From positions 1,550,001 through 1,614,000 of the forward strand of contig NZ_FTPR01000001.1 in the NCBI RefSeq assembly GCF_900156505.1: DNA of 64,000 bases. Reading direction: 5' to 3'. Below the pieces are notes generated by a model. That model was not told the origin of the DNA, ran no database searches, and saw only the letters and a list, made by a program, of their open reading frames with translations. Of the stretch, positions 1-10,680 are shown in pieces (positions within the stretch are counted from its first letter, which is position 1; each line of letters opens with the position of its first letter). The position numbers and the translations under genes were made by a program. This DNA comes from Yoonia rosea. Lineage in GTDB: Bacteria > Pseudomonadota > Alphaproteobacteria > Rhodobacterales > Rhodobacteraceae.

Positions 1-79
1 CCAGCTAGACGCGGATTTTTGGCCACGACGCGCAGGAAGCCGTGGCCAAACGCTGGCACACCGCATAGTGTGTCAGATA

Positions 80-1843
80 ATGAATACACCCCAAGATAAA
101 CCCGCATTTTTGAATGTGACTGTCTCTGCGACGGGTCGGCGCTGGGTTGGTCCCAGCGTGGAAGAAGACCGGCTGTCAGAGGCGATGGCCCAGGAAACTG
201 GCCTGCCCGCCCCGCTTTGCCGTCTGCTGGTGCGGCGCGGTGTCAGCGCACAGGACGCCCCCGGCTTTCTTGCGCCGACCTTGCGTGACCTTTTGCCGGA
301 CCCGCGCGTTCTGAAAGACATGGATGCGGCAACAAAGCGTTTTTTGCAGGCGCTGGACAAGAACGAACGCATCGCCATTTTCGCCGACTATGATGTGGAT
401 GGCGGCACCTCGGCGGCCCTGCTGATTTGCTGGCTGCGCGATATGGGGCAGCAAGCGACGCTTTATGTGCCCGACCGGATTGACGAAGGCTACGGCCCCA
501 ATGATGAGGCCATGGCCGCCCTTGCGCGCGACCACGATCTGATTATCTGCGTCGATTGCGGCACGCTTTCTCATGGGCCGATTGCGGCGGCCAAAGGCGC
601 CGATGTCATCGTGCTCGACCACCATTTGGGCGGCGAGACGCTGCCAGATGCGGTGGCGGTCGTGAACCCCAACAGGCAGGATGAGACAGGCGATCTTGCG
701 CATCTCTGCGCGGCGGCTGTGGTGTTTCTGATGCTGGTCGATGCCAACCGGCAATTGCGCGAAGCAGGCCGGAAAGGCCCCGATCTTATGGCGATGCTTG
801 ATCTCGTGGGTCTTGCGACCGTGGCCGATGTGGCCCCGCTCATCGGTGTGAACCGCGCCTTTGTGCGCCAAGGGCTGACTGTGATGGCACGGCGTAGCCG
901 CATCGGTTTAACCGCTCTTGCTGATGTTGCAGGGCTTGACCAGGCACCAACCAGCTATCACCTCGGGTTCCTGCTGGGCCCGCGCGTCAACGCCGGCGGG
1001 CGCATCGGCAAAGCTGACCTTGGCGCGCGGCTCTTGGCCTGTGACAACCGGCATGAAGCCGAATCGATGGCCGCCAAACTGGATCAGTTGAACACAGAGC
1101 GCCGCGAGGTCGAAGCGCAGGTGCGTGATATGGCGCTGGAGCAAGCCACCGCACGCGGGCTTGACGGGCCGCTGGTCTGGGCCGCAGGCGAAGGCTGGCA
1201 CCCCGGTGTTGTGGGCATCGTCGCCGCACGCCTGAAAGAGGCCACCAACCGCCCCGCCATCGTCATCGGGTTGGATGGCGACGAAGGCAAAGGCTCGGGC
1301 CGTTCGGTATCCGGTGTTGATCTGGGCGCCGCAATCCAGCGCACCGCGCAAGAGGGCCTGTTGATCAAAGGCGGCGGGCATAAAATGGCGGCTGGCCTGA
1401 CCGTTGCGCGCGACAAGCTCGATGAAGCCATGGCGCGTTTGGGCGACCTACTCGCAAAACAGGGGGCCGCTGACATCGGCCCTGCAGACCTCATTATTAG
1501 CGGCATCCTGATGCCCGGTGCCGCCACCGTGGACCTGATCAACCAGATTGAGGACGCAGGCCCTTTCGGCGCAGGCGCCCCTGCCCCGCGTTTTGCCTTC
1601 CCCGATTGCCAGATCCACTTTGCCAAACAGGTGGGCGCGAACCATCTGAAAATCAGCTTCGGCGATGGCTTGGGCGGCCGGATTGATGGAATCAGTTTCG
1701 GCGCAATGGACGGACCGCTCGGGCCAATGCTGCTCAATCATAACGGGGCACGGTTCCACCTGGCGGGGCGGCTTGAAATCAATAGCTGGCAAGGCCGCCA
1801 GTCCGTGCAATTAAGGCTTGAAGACGCCGCACCCGCCCACTGA
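80..1843 (+). CDS. recJ: Single-stranded-DNA-specific exonuclease RecJ
   Basis: RecJ is a cytoplasmic 5'-3' exonuclease on single-stranded DNA, acting in RecF-pathway recombination and mismatch repair. The 587-residue protein shows the DHH-family motifs in order: ADYDVDGGT near residue 103, LDHH near 180, then the DHHA1-type part with GRIGKADLG, GWHPGVVGIVAARL and the glycine-rich KGGGHKMAAG. Length fits the family. An in-frame GTG lies four codons upstream, but the ATG at 80 is the more natural start. It stands alone ahead of tRNA-Glu. Family assignment is firm; the start is less certain. Confidence 0.96.
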   Translation: MNTPQDKPAFLNVTVSATGRRWVGPSVEEDRLSEAMAQETGLPAPLCRLLVRRGVSAQDAPGFLAPTLRDLLPDPRVLKDMDAATKRFLQALDKNERIAIFADYDVDGGTSAALLICWLRDMGQQATLYVPDRIDEGYGPNDEAMAALARDHDLIICVDCGTLSHGPIAAAKGADVIVLDHHLGGETLPDAVAVVNPNRQDETGDLAHLCAAAVVFLMLVDANRQLREAGRKGPDLMAMLDLVGLATVADVAPLIGVNRAFVRQGLTVMARRSRIGLTALADVAGLDQAPTSYHLGFLLGPRVNAGGRIGKADLGARLLACDNRHEAESMAAKLDQLNTERREVEAQVRDMALEQATARGLDGPLVWAAGEGWHPGVVGIVAARLKEATNRPAIVIGLDGDEGKGSGRSVSGVDLGAAIQRTAQEGLLIKGGGHKMAAGLTVARDKLDEAMARLGDLLAKQGAADIGPADLIISGILMPGAATVDLINQIEDAGPFGAGAPAPRFAFPDCQIHFAKQVGANHLKISFGDGLGGRIDGISFGAMDGPLGPMLLNHNGARFHLAGRLEINSWQGRQSVQLRLEDAAPAH

Positions 1844-1917
1844 AAATAGCCTGCAAAAAACGAAAAAAGCCTCTTGCGCGCCCCGCGTGGTTTCCCTAAA
1901 AGCGCCACACCAACTGC

Positions 1918-1992
1918 GGTCCCTTCGTCTATCGGTTAGGACGCCAGGTTTTCAACCTGGAAAGAGGGGTTCGATTCCCCTAGGGACTGCCA
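1918..1992 (+). tRNA. tRNA-Glu (anticodon UUC)
   Basis: A complete cloverleaf can be drawn by eye. The seven-base acceptor stem GGTCCCT pairs with AGGGACT (the first pair is G-U). The anticodon stem CCAGG/CCTGG encloses a TTTTCAA loop, giving anticodon TTC. The T arm GGGGTTCGATTCCCC is present and CCA is encoded. It lies between recJ and the oxygenase-like gene. Confidence 0.97.
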
Positions 1993-2255
1993 TTGGTCAT
2001 CCTTCAGCATCACATTTGATATTCGACTGCGCCATTTCAGGCCGGCGTTTGGTTATATCTGCCTGCGCGATTCCGTCGGCAAAACACCCCTCAAACACCG
2101 GACGCTTGCCTTTCGGCTTTCAGATACCGTCCATGATAGATATTTTAAGAGCTTGCTCTGCCCAAGACTGCGGGGCTAGTTTTACTATCAAGCGTCCGAC
2201 GCGGCTGGTTTGCACCCGTGCGACCGCAAAAGCCATTTTACGAGGGGACAAAACA

Positions 2256-3053
2256 ATGGAAACCGACGTCACTTTGAGCGCACGCATTGCCGATCATATG
2301 GCGCAGGCGATAAGAGCAACAGCAGTCGATACGGTCCCCTGCCAACATGCCATGCTGTCGGGGCTGTTTCCGGACGATGTCTACCAGCGCATGCTGCAAA
2401 ACATCCCCGCACGAGATGCATTTCGCCCAATGAGCCTTGACCTGTTCCATGATAAGCACGGTGTATCGACCCGTGATCTCATTGAATTGCCCGAAATTGG
2501 CGTCGCGCGGATCAGCAAAGACCAGCAAAGCCTCTGGTGGGCTGTCGGCACCGCAATCATGTCGGATAAGGTGAAATCAGCGGTTTTTGACGGGCTTGCC
2601 GAAGACCTTGCGCCGGTCCTGAATGTCGACAAATCTCAGGTCAATAATCAAGAGGTTTTTGTCAGCACGGCGCTGCGTTTCGAGACAGAATCCTATTATA
2701 TGCCGCCCCATTTTGATGACTTGCCTCGGGTTGCGACCATGCTGATCTACCTCCCCGAGGACGACAGCCTTGATGGGCTGGGCACCTCGCTTTACGATTT
2801 TGCGCCCAAGTGGCAAAGGCCGTTTCGCGCGGCCCATCGTGAACTGCGCCGCGCGCCGTTCCTGCCGAACAGTGGAATTTGCTTTTCTGGGAACGGGCGT
2901 AAAAAACGGCCCGGCTGGCACGGCTTTGAACGCGTGGACAAAGCGACGCTCGGTGATGCGCCCCGCATCAGTTTGCTGACAACATGGTATACCGGAACCC
3001 GCGAAACACATGCCAGCACCCCCGATATCCTGCCGGTCACGGCTGACGTCTGA
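2256..3053 (+). CDS. 2OG-Fe(II) oxygenase-like protein
   Basis: A 265-residue protein that looks like a double-stranded beta-helix dioxygenase. HFDD near residue 154 can supply the HxD iron ligands, WHGFERV near 223 a distal His, and the Arg in RISLLTTWY a 2-oxoglutarate contact. Several such enzymes in marine alphaproteobacteria modify small molecules or proteins; the substrate here cannot be told. The frame stays open far upstream, through the tRNA, but the ATG at 2256 follows a GAGGGG ribosome site and is clearly the start. It is monocistronic between tRNA-Glu and gloA. The fold is likely and the role unknown. Confidence 0.7.
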   Translation: METDVTLSARIADHMAQAIRATAVDTVPCQHAMLSGLFPDDVYQRMLQNIPARDAFRPMSLDLFHDKHGVSTRDLIELPEIGVARISKDQQSLWWAVGTAIMSDKVKSAVFDGLAEDLAPVLNVDKSQVNNQEVFVSTALRFETESYYMPPHFDDLPRVATMLIYLPEDDSLDGLGTSLYDFAPKWQRPFRAAHRELRRAPFLPNSGICFSGNGRKKRPGWHGFERVDKATLGDAPRISLLTTWYTGTRETHASTPDILPVTADV

Positions 3054-3190
3054 CGGTACCTGACCGCTTGCAGGGCCAATAGGGGTGGAGCGCGGCCAAA
3101 CACGTTCATTCGTCAAAACGACGGTGCAGGCATTTACTGTCACGCGCGAAACACTAGGCTATTGGGGACAATACCGAAACGGAGCACCCA

Positions 3191-3619
3191 ATGTCCCTGA
3201 AATATCTACACACGATGGTCCGCGTAAAAGACCTTGAGAAATCAATCGCTTTTTTCGAACTGCTCGGCCTGAAAGAAACACGCCGGATGGAGAGTGAAGC
3301 GGGGCGTTTCACCCTGCTTTTCATGGCCCCTCCCGGGCAAGAAGAATGCCCTGTTGAGCTGACATACAACTGGGACGGCGATGACGGCCTGCCTTCGGAC
3401 AGCCGGCACTTTGGACATCTGGCCTACCGCGTGTCCAACATCTACGAGGTCTGCCAGCATTTGATGGACAATGGCGTGACCATCAACCGTCCGCCCCGCG
3501 ACGGACACATGGCCTTTGTGCGTTCGCCCGATAACATCTCGATCGAGCTTTTGCAGGAAGGTGACAACCTGCCTCCGGCCGAACCTTGGGCCAGCATGGA
3601 AAACACGGGCCATTGGTAA
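3191..3619 (+). CDS. gloA: Lactoylglutathione lyase (glyoxalase I)
   Basis: GloA converts the hemithioacetal of methylglyoxal and glutathione to S-lactoylglutathione in the cytosol. The 142-residue protein has the two VOC modules of the family: YLHTMVRVKDLEKS at the N-terminus (His metal ligand), VELTYNW (Glu ligand), HFGHLAY (second His) and SIELLQ (second Glu). Ribosome site GGAG lies six bases before the ATG. Its stop overlaps the likely TTG start of the following DUF1194 gene. Confidence 0.9.
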   Translation: MSLKYLHTMVRVKDLEKSIAFFELLGLKETRRMESEAGRFTLLFMAPPGQEECPVELTYNWDGDDGLPSDSRHFGHLAYRVSNIYEVCQHLMDNGVTINRPPRDGHMAFVRSPDNISIELLQEGDNLPPAEPWASMENTGHW

Positions 3620-4305
3620 AATCCGGCGTCCTGTTCTGCCTTTGCATGGCGGCAGCGCCCGTTGAGGCCTGCCGCCTTGCGCTTGTGCTTGCGCTTGATG
3701 TTTCATCCTCGGTCGATGCCGATGAAGACCGGTTTCAGCGTGGCGGCCTTGCGGCGGCCCTGCTTGCGCCCGAGGTGCAAGAGGCCTTCTTCGCCAGCCC
3801 CGATCCTGTTGCGCTACAAATCTTTGAGTGGAGCGGTAAGTACAACCAGACCGATCTTTTGAACTGGACGCTGATCCGGTCACCTGCCGACCTGCTCTTG
3901 GCCGCAGAGGCGCTGAACAACAGCACAAGAAGCGTCAACGACATGCCAACGGCGATGGGCTATGCGCTGGGCTATGCATCCATCAAACTGCGATCCGCCC
4001 CGCCCTGCCTGTTCCAGACAATCGATATGGCCGGGGATGGCGTTAATAATGACGGCTTTGGCCCCTCCAGCGCCTATATGGCCTATCCCTTTGACGGGGT
4101 GACGGTGAACGGGCTGGCCGTGGCCGCAGCAGACAACACCGCCCGCGATTATTATCTGGCAGAGGTCATCTACGGCCCGAATGCCTTTCTTGAGGTCGCC
4201 TACGGCTTTGCCGATTTCGAAGATGCGATGCGGCGCAAACTGGTGCGCGAACTGTCATCCCAGATTATCGGGCGCGCGCAGGCACGTAGCGAGGCCGAGG
4301 GATGA
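3613..4305 (+). CDS. Secreted DUF1194 (VWA-like) protein, first tandem copy
   Basis: About 230 residues: a short hydrophobic signal peptide ending near VEAC, then a von Willebrand A-like domain with DVSSSVD (MIDAS-type DxSxS) near residue 30 and DMAGDG near 140. DUF1194 proteins are common in Roseobacters and uncharacterised; export to the periplasm is inferred. The start is uncertain. A TTG at 3613 gives an intact signal peptide and overlaps the gloA stop; a TTG at 3586 is also in frame. The stop overlaps the next gene as ATGA, so the pair is translationally coupled. Confidence 0.8.
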   Translation: MVKSGVLFCLCMAAAPVEACRLALVLALDVSSSVDADEDRFQRGGLAAALLAPEVQEAFFASPDPVALQIFEWSGKYNQTDLLNWTLIRSPADLLLAAEALNNSTRSVNDMPTAMGYALGYASIKLRSAPPCLFQTIDMAGDGVNNDGFGPSSAYMAYPFDGVTVNGLAVAAADNTARDYYLAEVIYGPNAFLEVAYGFADFEDAMRRKLVRELSSQIIGRAQARSEAEG

Positions 4306-5027
4306 TGCGGGCATGCCTGTTTGTGATGCTCTTGCCGGGCATCGCCCAGGCCGCTTGCAGACAGGCACTTTCGCTTGGTCTCGATGTGTCAAGCTCGGTC
4401 GATCAATCCGAATATGAGCTTCAGCTTGACGGGGTGATCACCGCTTTGAACGCACCGGTCGTGATGGACATCCTCTTTTTGCAACCTGACGCACCGGTCC
4501 GCCTGCATGTGTTTGAATGGAGCGGGCCCGTCAATCAAACGGTCATTGTGCCGTGGACAACAATCAACACGCCCGCAGATATCTCTGCGATCAGCACGCG
4601 CCTGCGCGCACACGAACGGGGCGTGCCCGCGCCAACCACTGCTGTCGGATCCGCGTTGCTTGCAGGCTTTTCCTACCTCGAAGACCAGGCGGACTGCTGG
4701 ATCCGAACCCTTGATCTGTCAGGGGACGGCGAAACCAATACCGGACCGCTGCCCGAGGACATACCTGACAGTGCGACCCCCGCTGGTGTCACGGTCAACG
4801 GGCTCGTCGTGGGGTCGGGCAACTTTTTCGGCGATCAGGTTAGCCGCACCGCGCTGGCCGATCTCGAAGTCTATTACCGTGAGAACGTCATCCGCGGACC
4901 GGTTGCCTTTGTCGAGGTGGCGCAGAACTATGACGACTACGCCGCCGCTATGGAGCGCAAACTCTTGCGCGAGCTTTCCGCCCTGGCGGTCGGACAATTA
5001 GGCCCCCGACAAAGAACAGACGGGTGA
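4302..5027 (+). CDS. Secreted DUF1194 (VWA-like) protein, second tandem copy
   Basis: A 241-residue paralogue of the preceding gene with the same plan: signal peptide (FVMLLPGIAQAAC), LGLDVSSSVDQSE holding the MIDAS-like DxSxS, an FEWSG motif, LDLSGDGETN, and a C-terminal MERKLLRELS segment also present in the first copy. Ribosome site GAGG lies inside the end of the first copy, seven bases before the ATG. The two copies form one operon, possibly with gloA. A third member of the family is at 32428. Function unknown. Confidence 0.85.
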   Translation: MMRACLFVMLLPGIAQAACRQALSLGLDVSSSVDQSEYELQLDGVITALNAPVVMDILFLQPDAPVRLHVFEWSGPVNQTVIVPWTTINTPADISAISTRLRAHERGVPAPTTAVGSALLAGFSYLEDQADCWIRTLDLSGDGETNTGPLPEDIPDSATPAGVTVNGLVVGSGNFFGDQVSRTALADLEVYYRENVIRGPVAFVEVAQNYDDYAAAMERKLLRELSALAVGQLGPRQRTDG

Positions 5028-5105
5028 TCCGCTTTACCCGTCACTTTTTCGCGCTGTCCGCCCTGGGCAGGGTCGGAACCTATTAAATCCACAGGTTCAA
5101 TCGCA

Positions 5106-5264
5106 ATGAGTGCAGTTAAGAGACTGCAGCTTGCAGGGTTATCAAACGCGCCAGACAGCCATGCGGTACGCGGCTGTGGGGCTTATGCCCCTGCGATGGA
5201 ACCGAAACCGCTGCGTGAACTGACCCGCCTCGCCATCGGCGCTGGCGCTTCTGAAGCATACTGA
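5106..5264 (+). CDS. Possible small protein (52 residues)
   Basis: A small open frame from ATG to TGA in the 393-base gap between DUF1194 and ldtR. The product would be basic at its N-terminus (MSAVKRLQLAG) with the C-terminal part PLRELTRLAIGAG. No ribosome site stands out and no family is recognised. It ends just before an inverted repeat at 5296. The rest of the gap shows nothing else. Coding status is uncertain. Confidence 0.3.
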   Translation: MSAVKRLQLAGLSNAPDSHAVRGCGAYAPAMEPKPLRELTRLAIGAGASEAY

Positions 5265-5295
5265 TTGGCACCTGGATTGCCGCTTGGATGTAACA

Positions 5296-5322
5296 CGGGC
5301 CGCCACGCAACGTGACGGCCCG
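5296..5322. terminator. GC-rich hairpin between convergent genes
   Basis: CGGGCCG and CACG pair with CGTG and CGGCCCG around a CAA loop, with one C/A mismatch. It lies between the plus-strand DUF1194 genes and the 3' end of minus-strand ldtR, where a bidirectional terminator would be expected. There is no clear U tract on either side, so a terminator role is inferred from position and stability only. Confidence 0.45.
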
Positions 5323-5420
5323 CAAAAACACGATCCTCGTTAACAACAAGCGCTACAGGACACTTGCGGAAGCGACAGTTCAACCGTGCCGACAAGGACC
5401 TATTGACGCAACTTGCCCGA

Positions 5421-5942
5421 TCAATAGATGTACCGGATCTGTTCGGTCCAATACCGCTCAACCCGCCGCAGCGATGCGGTGATATCCTCGACACCTTTTT
5501 GATCCAGCACGCCACGATCCATCAGACCCTCAGCGTGGGTGCGGAACAACCGTGACACAAGGACATGTACGCCACGCCCTTTTTCGGTCAGCCGCACGCG
5601 GACAGAACGGCGGTCGATTTCGCTGCGCTGATGGTGCATATAGCCCGCTTCGACCAGTTTCTTGAGGTTATAGGATACGTTCGAGCCCTGATAATATCCG
5701 CGGGATTTCAGCTCGCCCGCCGTGACCTCGTTGTCGCCAACGTTGAACAGCAGCAACGCCTGCACGGGGTTGATCTCAAGCAGGCCAACCCGTTCAAATT
5801 CATCCTTGATCACGTCAAGCAACAAGCGGTGCAACCGTTCAACAAGGTTCAGGGCGTCAAGATAAGAGTCCATGAACGCCACACTGCGCGCGCCCGGCAA
5901 TTGGGTCGTTCCAACCTCGTCCAAATCGGTATGAATGCTCAT
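5421..5942 (-). CDS. ldtR: MarR-family transcriptional regulator, LdtR-like
   Basis: A 173-residue winged-helix regulator. The wHTH spans roughly residues 45-130: AGELKSRGYYQGSNVSYNLKKL is the recognition helix region and EIDRRSVRVRLTEKG the wing. It resembles LdtR, described in Liberibacter and rhizobia as controlling an L,D-transpeptidase gene and osmotic-stress genes, and PetP-like MarR proteins of Rhodobacter. No target gene is adjacent. It is transcribed alone, away from the region of the sdhE-XRE pair, and its 5' region is short and A+T-rich. Confidence 0.75.
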   Translation of the reverse strand: MSIHTDLDEVGTTQLPGARSVAFMDSYLDALNLVERLHRLLLDVIKDEFERVGLLEINPVQALLLFNVGDNEVTAGELKSRGYYQGSNVSYNLKKLVEAGYMHHQRSEIDRRSVRVRLTEKGRGVHVLVSRLFRTHAEGLMDRGVLDQKGVEDITASLRRVERYWTEQIRYIY

Positions 5943-6021
5943 TTATCTGTTGCTCCATGTAATCTCCGCAATTTGGGATAAAACGAAACAACCAATATTC
6001 GGTTAAGCGCAGAACACTTTT

Positions 6022-6286
6022 TTACGCAGGCCGCGTGACCCCTTCGGCACCCTCCGAAATCCGTGTCACAAGATCAAGGTACTCGGGGGGTGTCGGAAAC
6101 TGGCCACCAACCCAACCATAGATATCGTGGTCATTCTCCGACAAGAGCCGGTCATACAAGACCAGCGCCTCGTCCGAAAACGCGGCCAGATGTGCATCGG
6201 CAAAAGCCGACAGGATCAAATCCATTTCCTTGATCCCGCGCCGCATGGAGCGCATGCGCAGGCGTTTGATCATTGTCTCACGTGTC

Positions 6287-6294
<8 letters not shown>
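6022..6294 (-). CDS. sdhE: FAD assembly factor SdhE (succinate dehydrogenase assembly factor 2)
   Basis: A 90-residue protein of the SdhE/Sdh5 family, which helps attach FAD covalently to the succinate dehydrogenase flavoprotein. The hallmark RRGIKEMDLIL near residue 18 contains the conserved RGxxE segment, and the acidic-aromatic core NDHDIYGWVGG follows. The start overlaps the end of the XRE regulator gene by eight bases, so the two are co-translated. No sdh genes are in the window. Confidence 0.9.
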
Positions 6295-8359
<2,065 letters not shown>

Positions 8360-8364
8360 GGTAT

Positions 8365-8388
8365 GGCGGGCCACCAAAGCGGCCCGCC
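8365..8388. terminator. Bidirectional terminator hairpin
   Basis: A perfect GGCGGGCC / GGCCCGCC stem with an eight-base loop sits exactly between the converging ends of the hypothetical gene (8359) and the copper chaperone gene (8398). Position and symmetry suggest termination in both directions; U tracts are weak. Confidence 0.6.
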
Positions 8389-8397
8389 GCCAGACAA

Positions 8398-8907
8398 TCA
8401 GTTGCCCATTTGATGCGCGCTGTGGTCCATGTCACCATGGTTCATCCCACCATGGTCATTCATGCCACGCGCTTCGACAGTGAACACAATGTCGATCCGG
8501 CCTGCGTTCTCGAAGACCAGCGTTGCAGGCACCTGCTCGTCCACCTCGAAGGGATCGCCGCCAAGGCCCATGAACATCACATGAAATCCACCCGGCTGCA
8601 GCTTCACGGTTTCACCGGCGGGCAGTGTAAGCCCCTCTTCCAGATGGATCATACGCGCCACATCGCCGTCCATTTCAGTGGTGTGAACTTCGACGCGCGG
8701 ATAATCAGCCTCAACCGCAAGCAGCCTGTCTGCTGTGTCGCCGGTATTCGTGATGGTCATGAACCCGCCCGCCGTTTGCGCGGTTTGCGCGGTTTCAAAG
8801 GCCATCGGGTGGTCGATCACAAGATCACCGATCTTGTATTCATGTGCTGTTGCAGTGGACGCAAAAACACAGAGGGCGGCGGTCGCCGCGTAGGACATAA
8901 GTTTCAT
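8398..8907 (-). CDS. Periplasmic copper chaperone PCuAC family
   Basis: A 169-residue protein with a signal peptide (KLMSYAATAALCVFASTATA) and the PCuAC fold, which binds Cu(I) in the periplasm and delivers it to cytochrome oxidase. Ligand segments visible are HTTEMDGDVARM around residue 75 and PGGFHVMFMGL around 106, giving the H(M)x10Mx21HxM pattern. The C-terminus is rich in His and Met (HGGMNHGDMDHSAHQM), likely extra metal ligands. Start set by GGAGA seven bases before the ATG. The DUF2946-like gene lies 67 bases upstream in the same direction. Confidence 0.92.
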   Translation of the reverse strand: MKLMSYAATAALCVFASTATAHEYKIGDLVIDHPMAFETAQTAQTAGGFMTITNTGDTADRLLAVEADYPRVEVHTTEMDGDVARMIHLEEGLTLPAGETVKLQPGGFHVMFMGLGGDPFEVDEQVPATLVFENAGRIDIVFTVEARGMNDHGGMNHGDMDHSAHQMGN

Positions 8908-8974
8908 AAGAGGGTCTCCAATGTGCGGTCCCTTCTTGGGCCGCAGGTGTTTGATCGTTTCAGTGAGGGAAAGA

Positions 8975-9337
8975 TCAAACCATTGGCGGCGCGCGCACCG
9001 GACACGCGGGATTGGCAGCATGTGCAGACGGCGCCGCTGCGGCGTAGCCCGCGACGTGCAGCAGATGTGCTTCAAGCTCTGAAGGCGCGGCTATCGCAGC
9101 TGATGGGACCACAGCCCCATAGACCAAACGGCAAGCATCACAATGGCCACCACCGGCATCCCATTGGCCGGCATCGCTACAGATATCGGCCAGCGCACCA
9201 CCGGCTGCCACATAGGCAAGCAGGCTGTCATCAATATCCGGTGTCGCAAAGCGATGCGCAAAACCGGCACCCGCCATCGCGACAAGCACCGCGAAAGTCA
9301 GAAAAAACCGGCTGAACTGAGAAGCTAGATAACGCAT
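8975..9337 (-). CDS. DUF2946-like secreted/membrane protein
   Basis: A 120-residue protein with an N-terminal hydrophobic segment (FLTFAVLVAMAGAGFA), a region with a Cys-His-Cys cluster (HCDACRLVYGAVVP) and a low-complexity Ala-rich tail. This plan and the position just ahead of a PCuAC gene match DUF2946 proteins, which often accompany copper-handling genes. The CxxC may bind copper. The DUF name is a judgement from layout, not from a profile search. Confidence 0.65.
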   Translation of the reverse strand: MRYLASQFSRFFLTFAVLVAMAGAGFAHRFATPDIDDSLLAYVAAGGALADICSDAGQWDAGGGHCDACRLVYGAVVPSAAIAAPSELEAHLLHVAGYAAAAPSAHAANPACPVRAPPMV

Positions 9338-9397
9338 GTTGCGGTCGATATAGTCCCTGCGCGCATGGCAATCCAGACCCGATCTGCGGGCACGCCG

Positions 9398-10345
9398 TTA
9401 CACGGCCTGCGGCAGCGGGCGGCCTTCTTCCCATGCGATGATATTGTCCAGCGCCATCTGGCCCATCGCCTCACGCACTTCAAGCGCGGCAGTGCCCAGA
9501 TGCGGCAGCAGCACAACGTTCTCCAGCGCACGGAACGCATCCGGTACGTGCGGTTCATGCTCAAACACATCAAGGCCCGCGCCAGCAATCTGACCCGCCT
9601 GCAACGCCGCGATCAGCGCCGGCTCATCCACAACATCCCCGCGCGCGATATTGACGAAGATCCCCGTTGGCTTCATCGCGGCCAATGCAGCCGCATCAAT
9701 CATATGCGTGTTCTCGCCGCCCCCGGGGACAGTGGCCACGATAATATCACAGGCCCCCATCAACGCCGTCAGGCTCTCGACCTGTTCGGCAGGGAAATCC
9801 ACGGTCTTGGGAGAGCGGTTATAGAATTTCACCGGCATCTCGAACCCGTAATGACAGCGCCGCGCCACAGCCTGCCCGATCCGGCCCATGCCGACGATGC
9901 CCACTGTCTTGCCCGTCACATGGGTCCCCAGCATCTGTGTCGGGCCCCAGCCTGTCCATTGATCGGCACGCACCAGCCGCTCACCCTCGCCAGACCGGCG
10001 ACAGGCCGACAAGATCAGGGTCAGACCGATATCGGCGGTGGCATCCGTCACCACATTAGGTGTGTTCGACACCAGCACATCAGCCATGCGCGCCGCCTCG
10101 ACATCAATGTGGTTATACCCCACCCCAAAATTCGCCAGCACCTTGCACCGCAGATCACCGATAAAGGCCTCGGCCGTAAACTGATCCCCCAAAGTCGGCA
10201 AAATCGCATCATACTCCGCCAGGGCCTGGGCCGCCTCAACCATTGTCAGACCCACGGCAGTATCGCGCACAGTCACGTCAAAACGCGCACGGGCGGCAGC
10301 CAGATTGGCCTCGGGCAGTTGGCGGGTGATCAGCAGTTTCTTCAA
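9398..10345 (-). CDS. D-2-hydroxyacid dehydrogenase (glyoxylate/hydroxypyruvate reductase type)
   Basis: A 315-residue NAD(P)-dependent dehydrogenase. The Rossmann motif GIVGMGRIGQAVARR is near residue 150, the Arg-containing NIARGDVVDE near 230, and the catalytic His in LLPHLGTA near 282. The family reduces glyoxylate or hydroxypyruvate; the exact substrate is not settled by sequence. Its ATG overlaps the csaA stop by four bases, so it is the third gene of a proC-csaA-dehydrogenase operon. Confidence 0.88.
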   Translation of the reverse strand: MKKLLITRQLPEANLAAARARFDVTVRDTAVGLTMVEAAQALAEYDAILPTLGDQFTAEAFIGDLRCKVLANFGVGYNHIDVEAARMADVLVSNTPNVVTDATADIGLTLILSACRRSGEGERLVRADQWTGWGPTQMLGTHVTGKTVGIVGMGRIGQAVARRCHYGFEMPVKFYNRSPKTVDFPAEQVESLTALMGACDIIVATVPGGGENTHMIDAAALAAMKPTGIFVNIARGDVVDEPALIAALQAGQIAGAGLDVFEHEPHVPDAFRALENVVLLPHLGTAALEVREAMGQMALDNIIAWEEGRPLPQAV

Positions 10346-10680
10346 TGTAGACGTCCTCCTAGGGGTACAGGGTGATCAGGGCCGATCAATACGATTTCAC
10401 CATCTGCATCAGGCAGGCCCAGCACAAGAACTTCAGACATGAACTTGCCGATCTGACGGGGCGGAAAATTCACAACAGCCATCACCTGACGGCCAACCAA
10501 AGCTTCAGGCGCATAATGCGCTGTGATCTGGGCCGAGGTCTTTTTCTCGCCGATATCCCCGCCGAAATCGATCCAGAGTTTGATCGCAGGTTTACGGGCC
10601 TCGGGATAGGGTTCGGCGCGCAGAACGGTGCCGACGCGCACATCGACCTTCAGGAAATCGTCAAAGGTAATCTCACCCAT
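10342..10680 (-). CDS. csaA: tRNA-binding protein CsaA
   Basis: A 112-residue single-domain OB-fold protein related to the tRNA-binding domain of methionyl- and phenylalanyl-tRNA synthetases. Characteristic pieces are the FLKVDVRVGTVLRAEP start and the VVNFPPRQIG and VLGLPDADGEIVL strands. CsaA dimers bind tRNA and have chaperone-like activity in Bacillus. It overlaps proC by eight bases upstream and the dehydrogenase downstream. Confidence 0.93.
   Translation of the reverse strand: MGEITFDDFLKVDVRVGTVLRAEPYPEARKPAIKLWIDFGGDIGEKKTSAQITAHYAPEALVGRQVMAVVNFPPRQIGKFMSEVLVLGLPDADGEIVLIGPDHPVPLGGRLH

Noticed and set aside
1818..2255. Upstream extension of the 2OG-Fe(II) oxygenase-like frame
   Set aside because: The extension runs through tRNA-Glu, and a proper ATG with a GAGGGG ribosome site stands at 2256.
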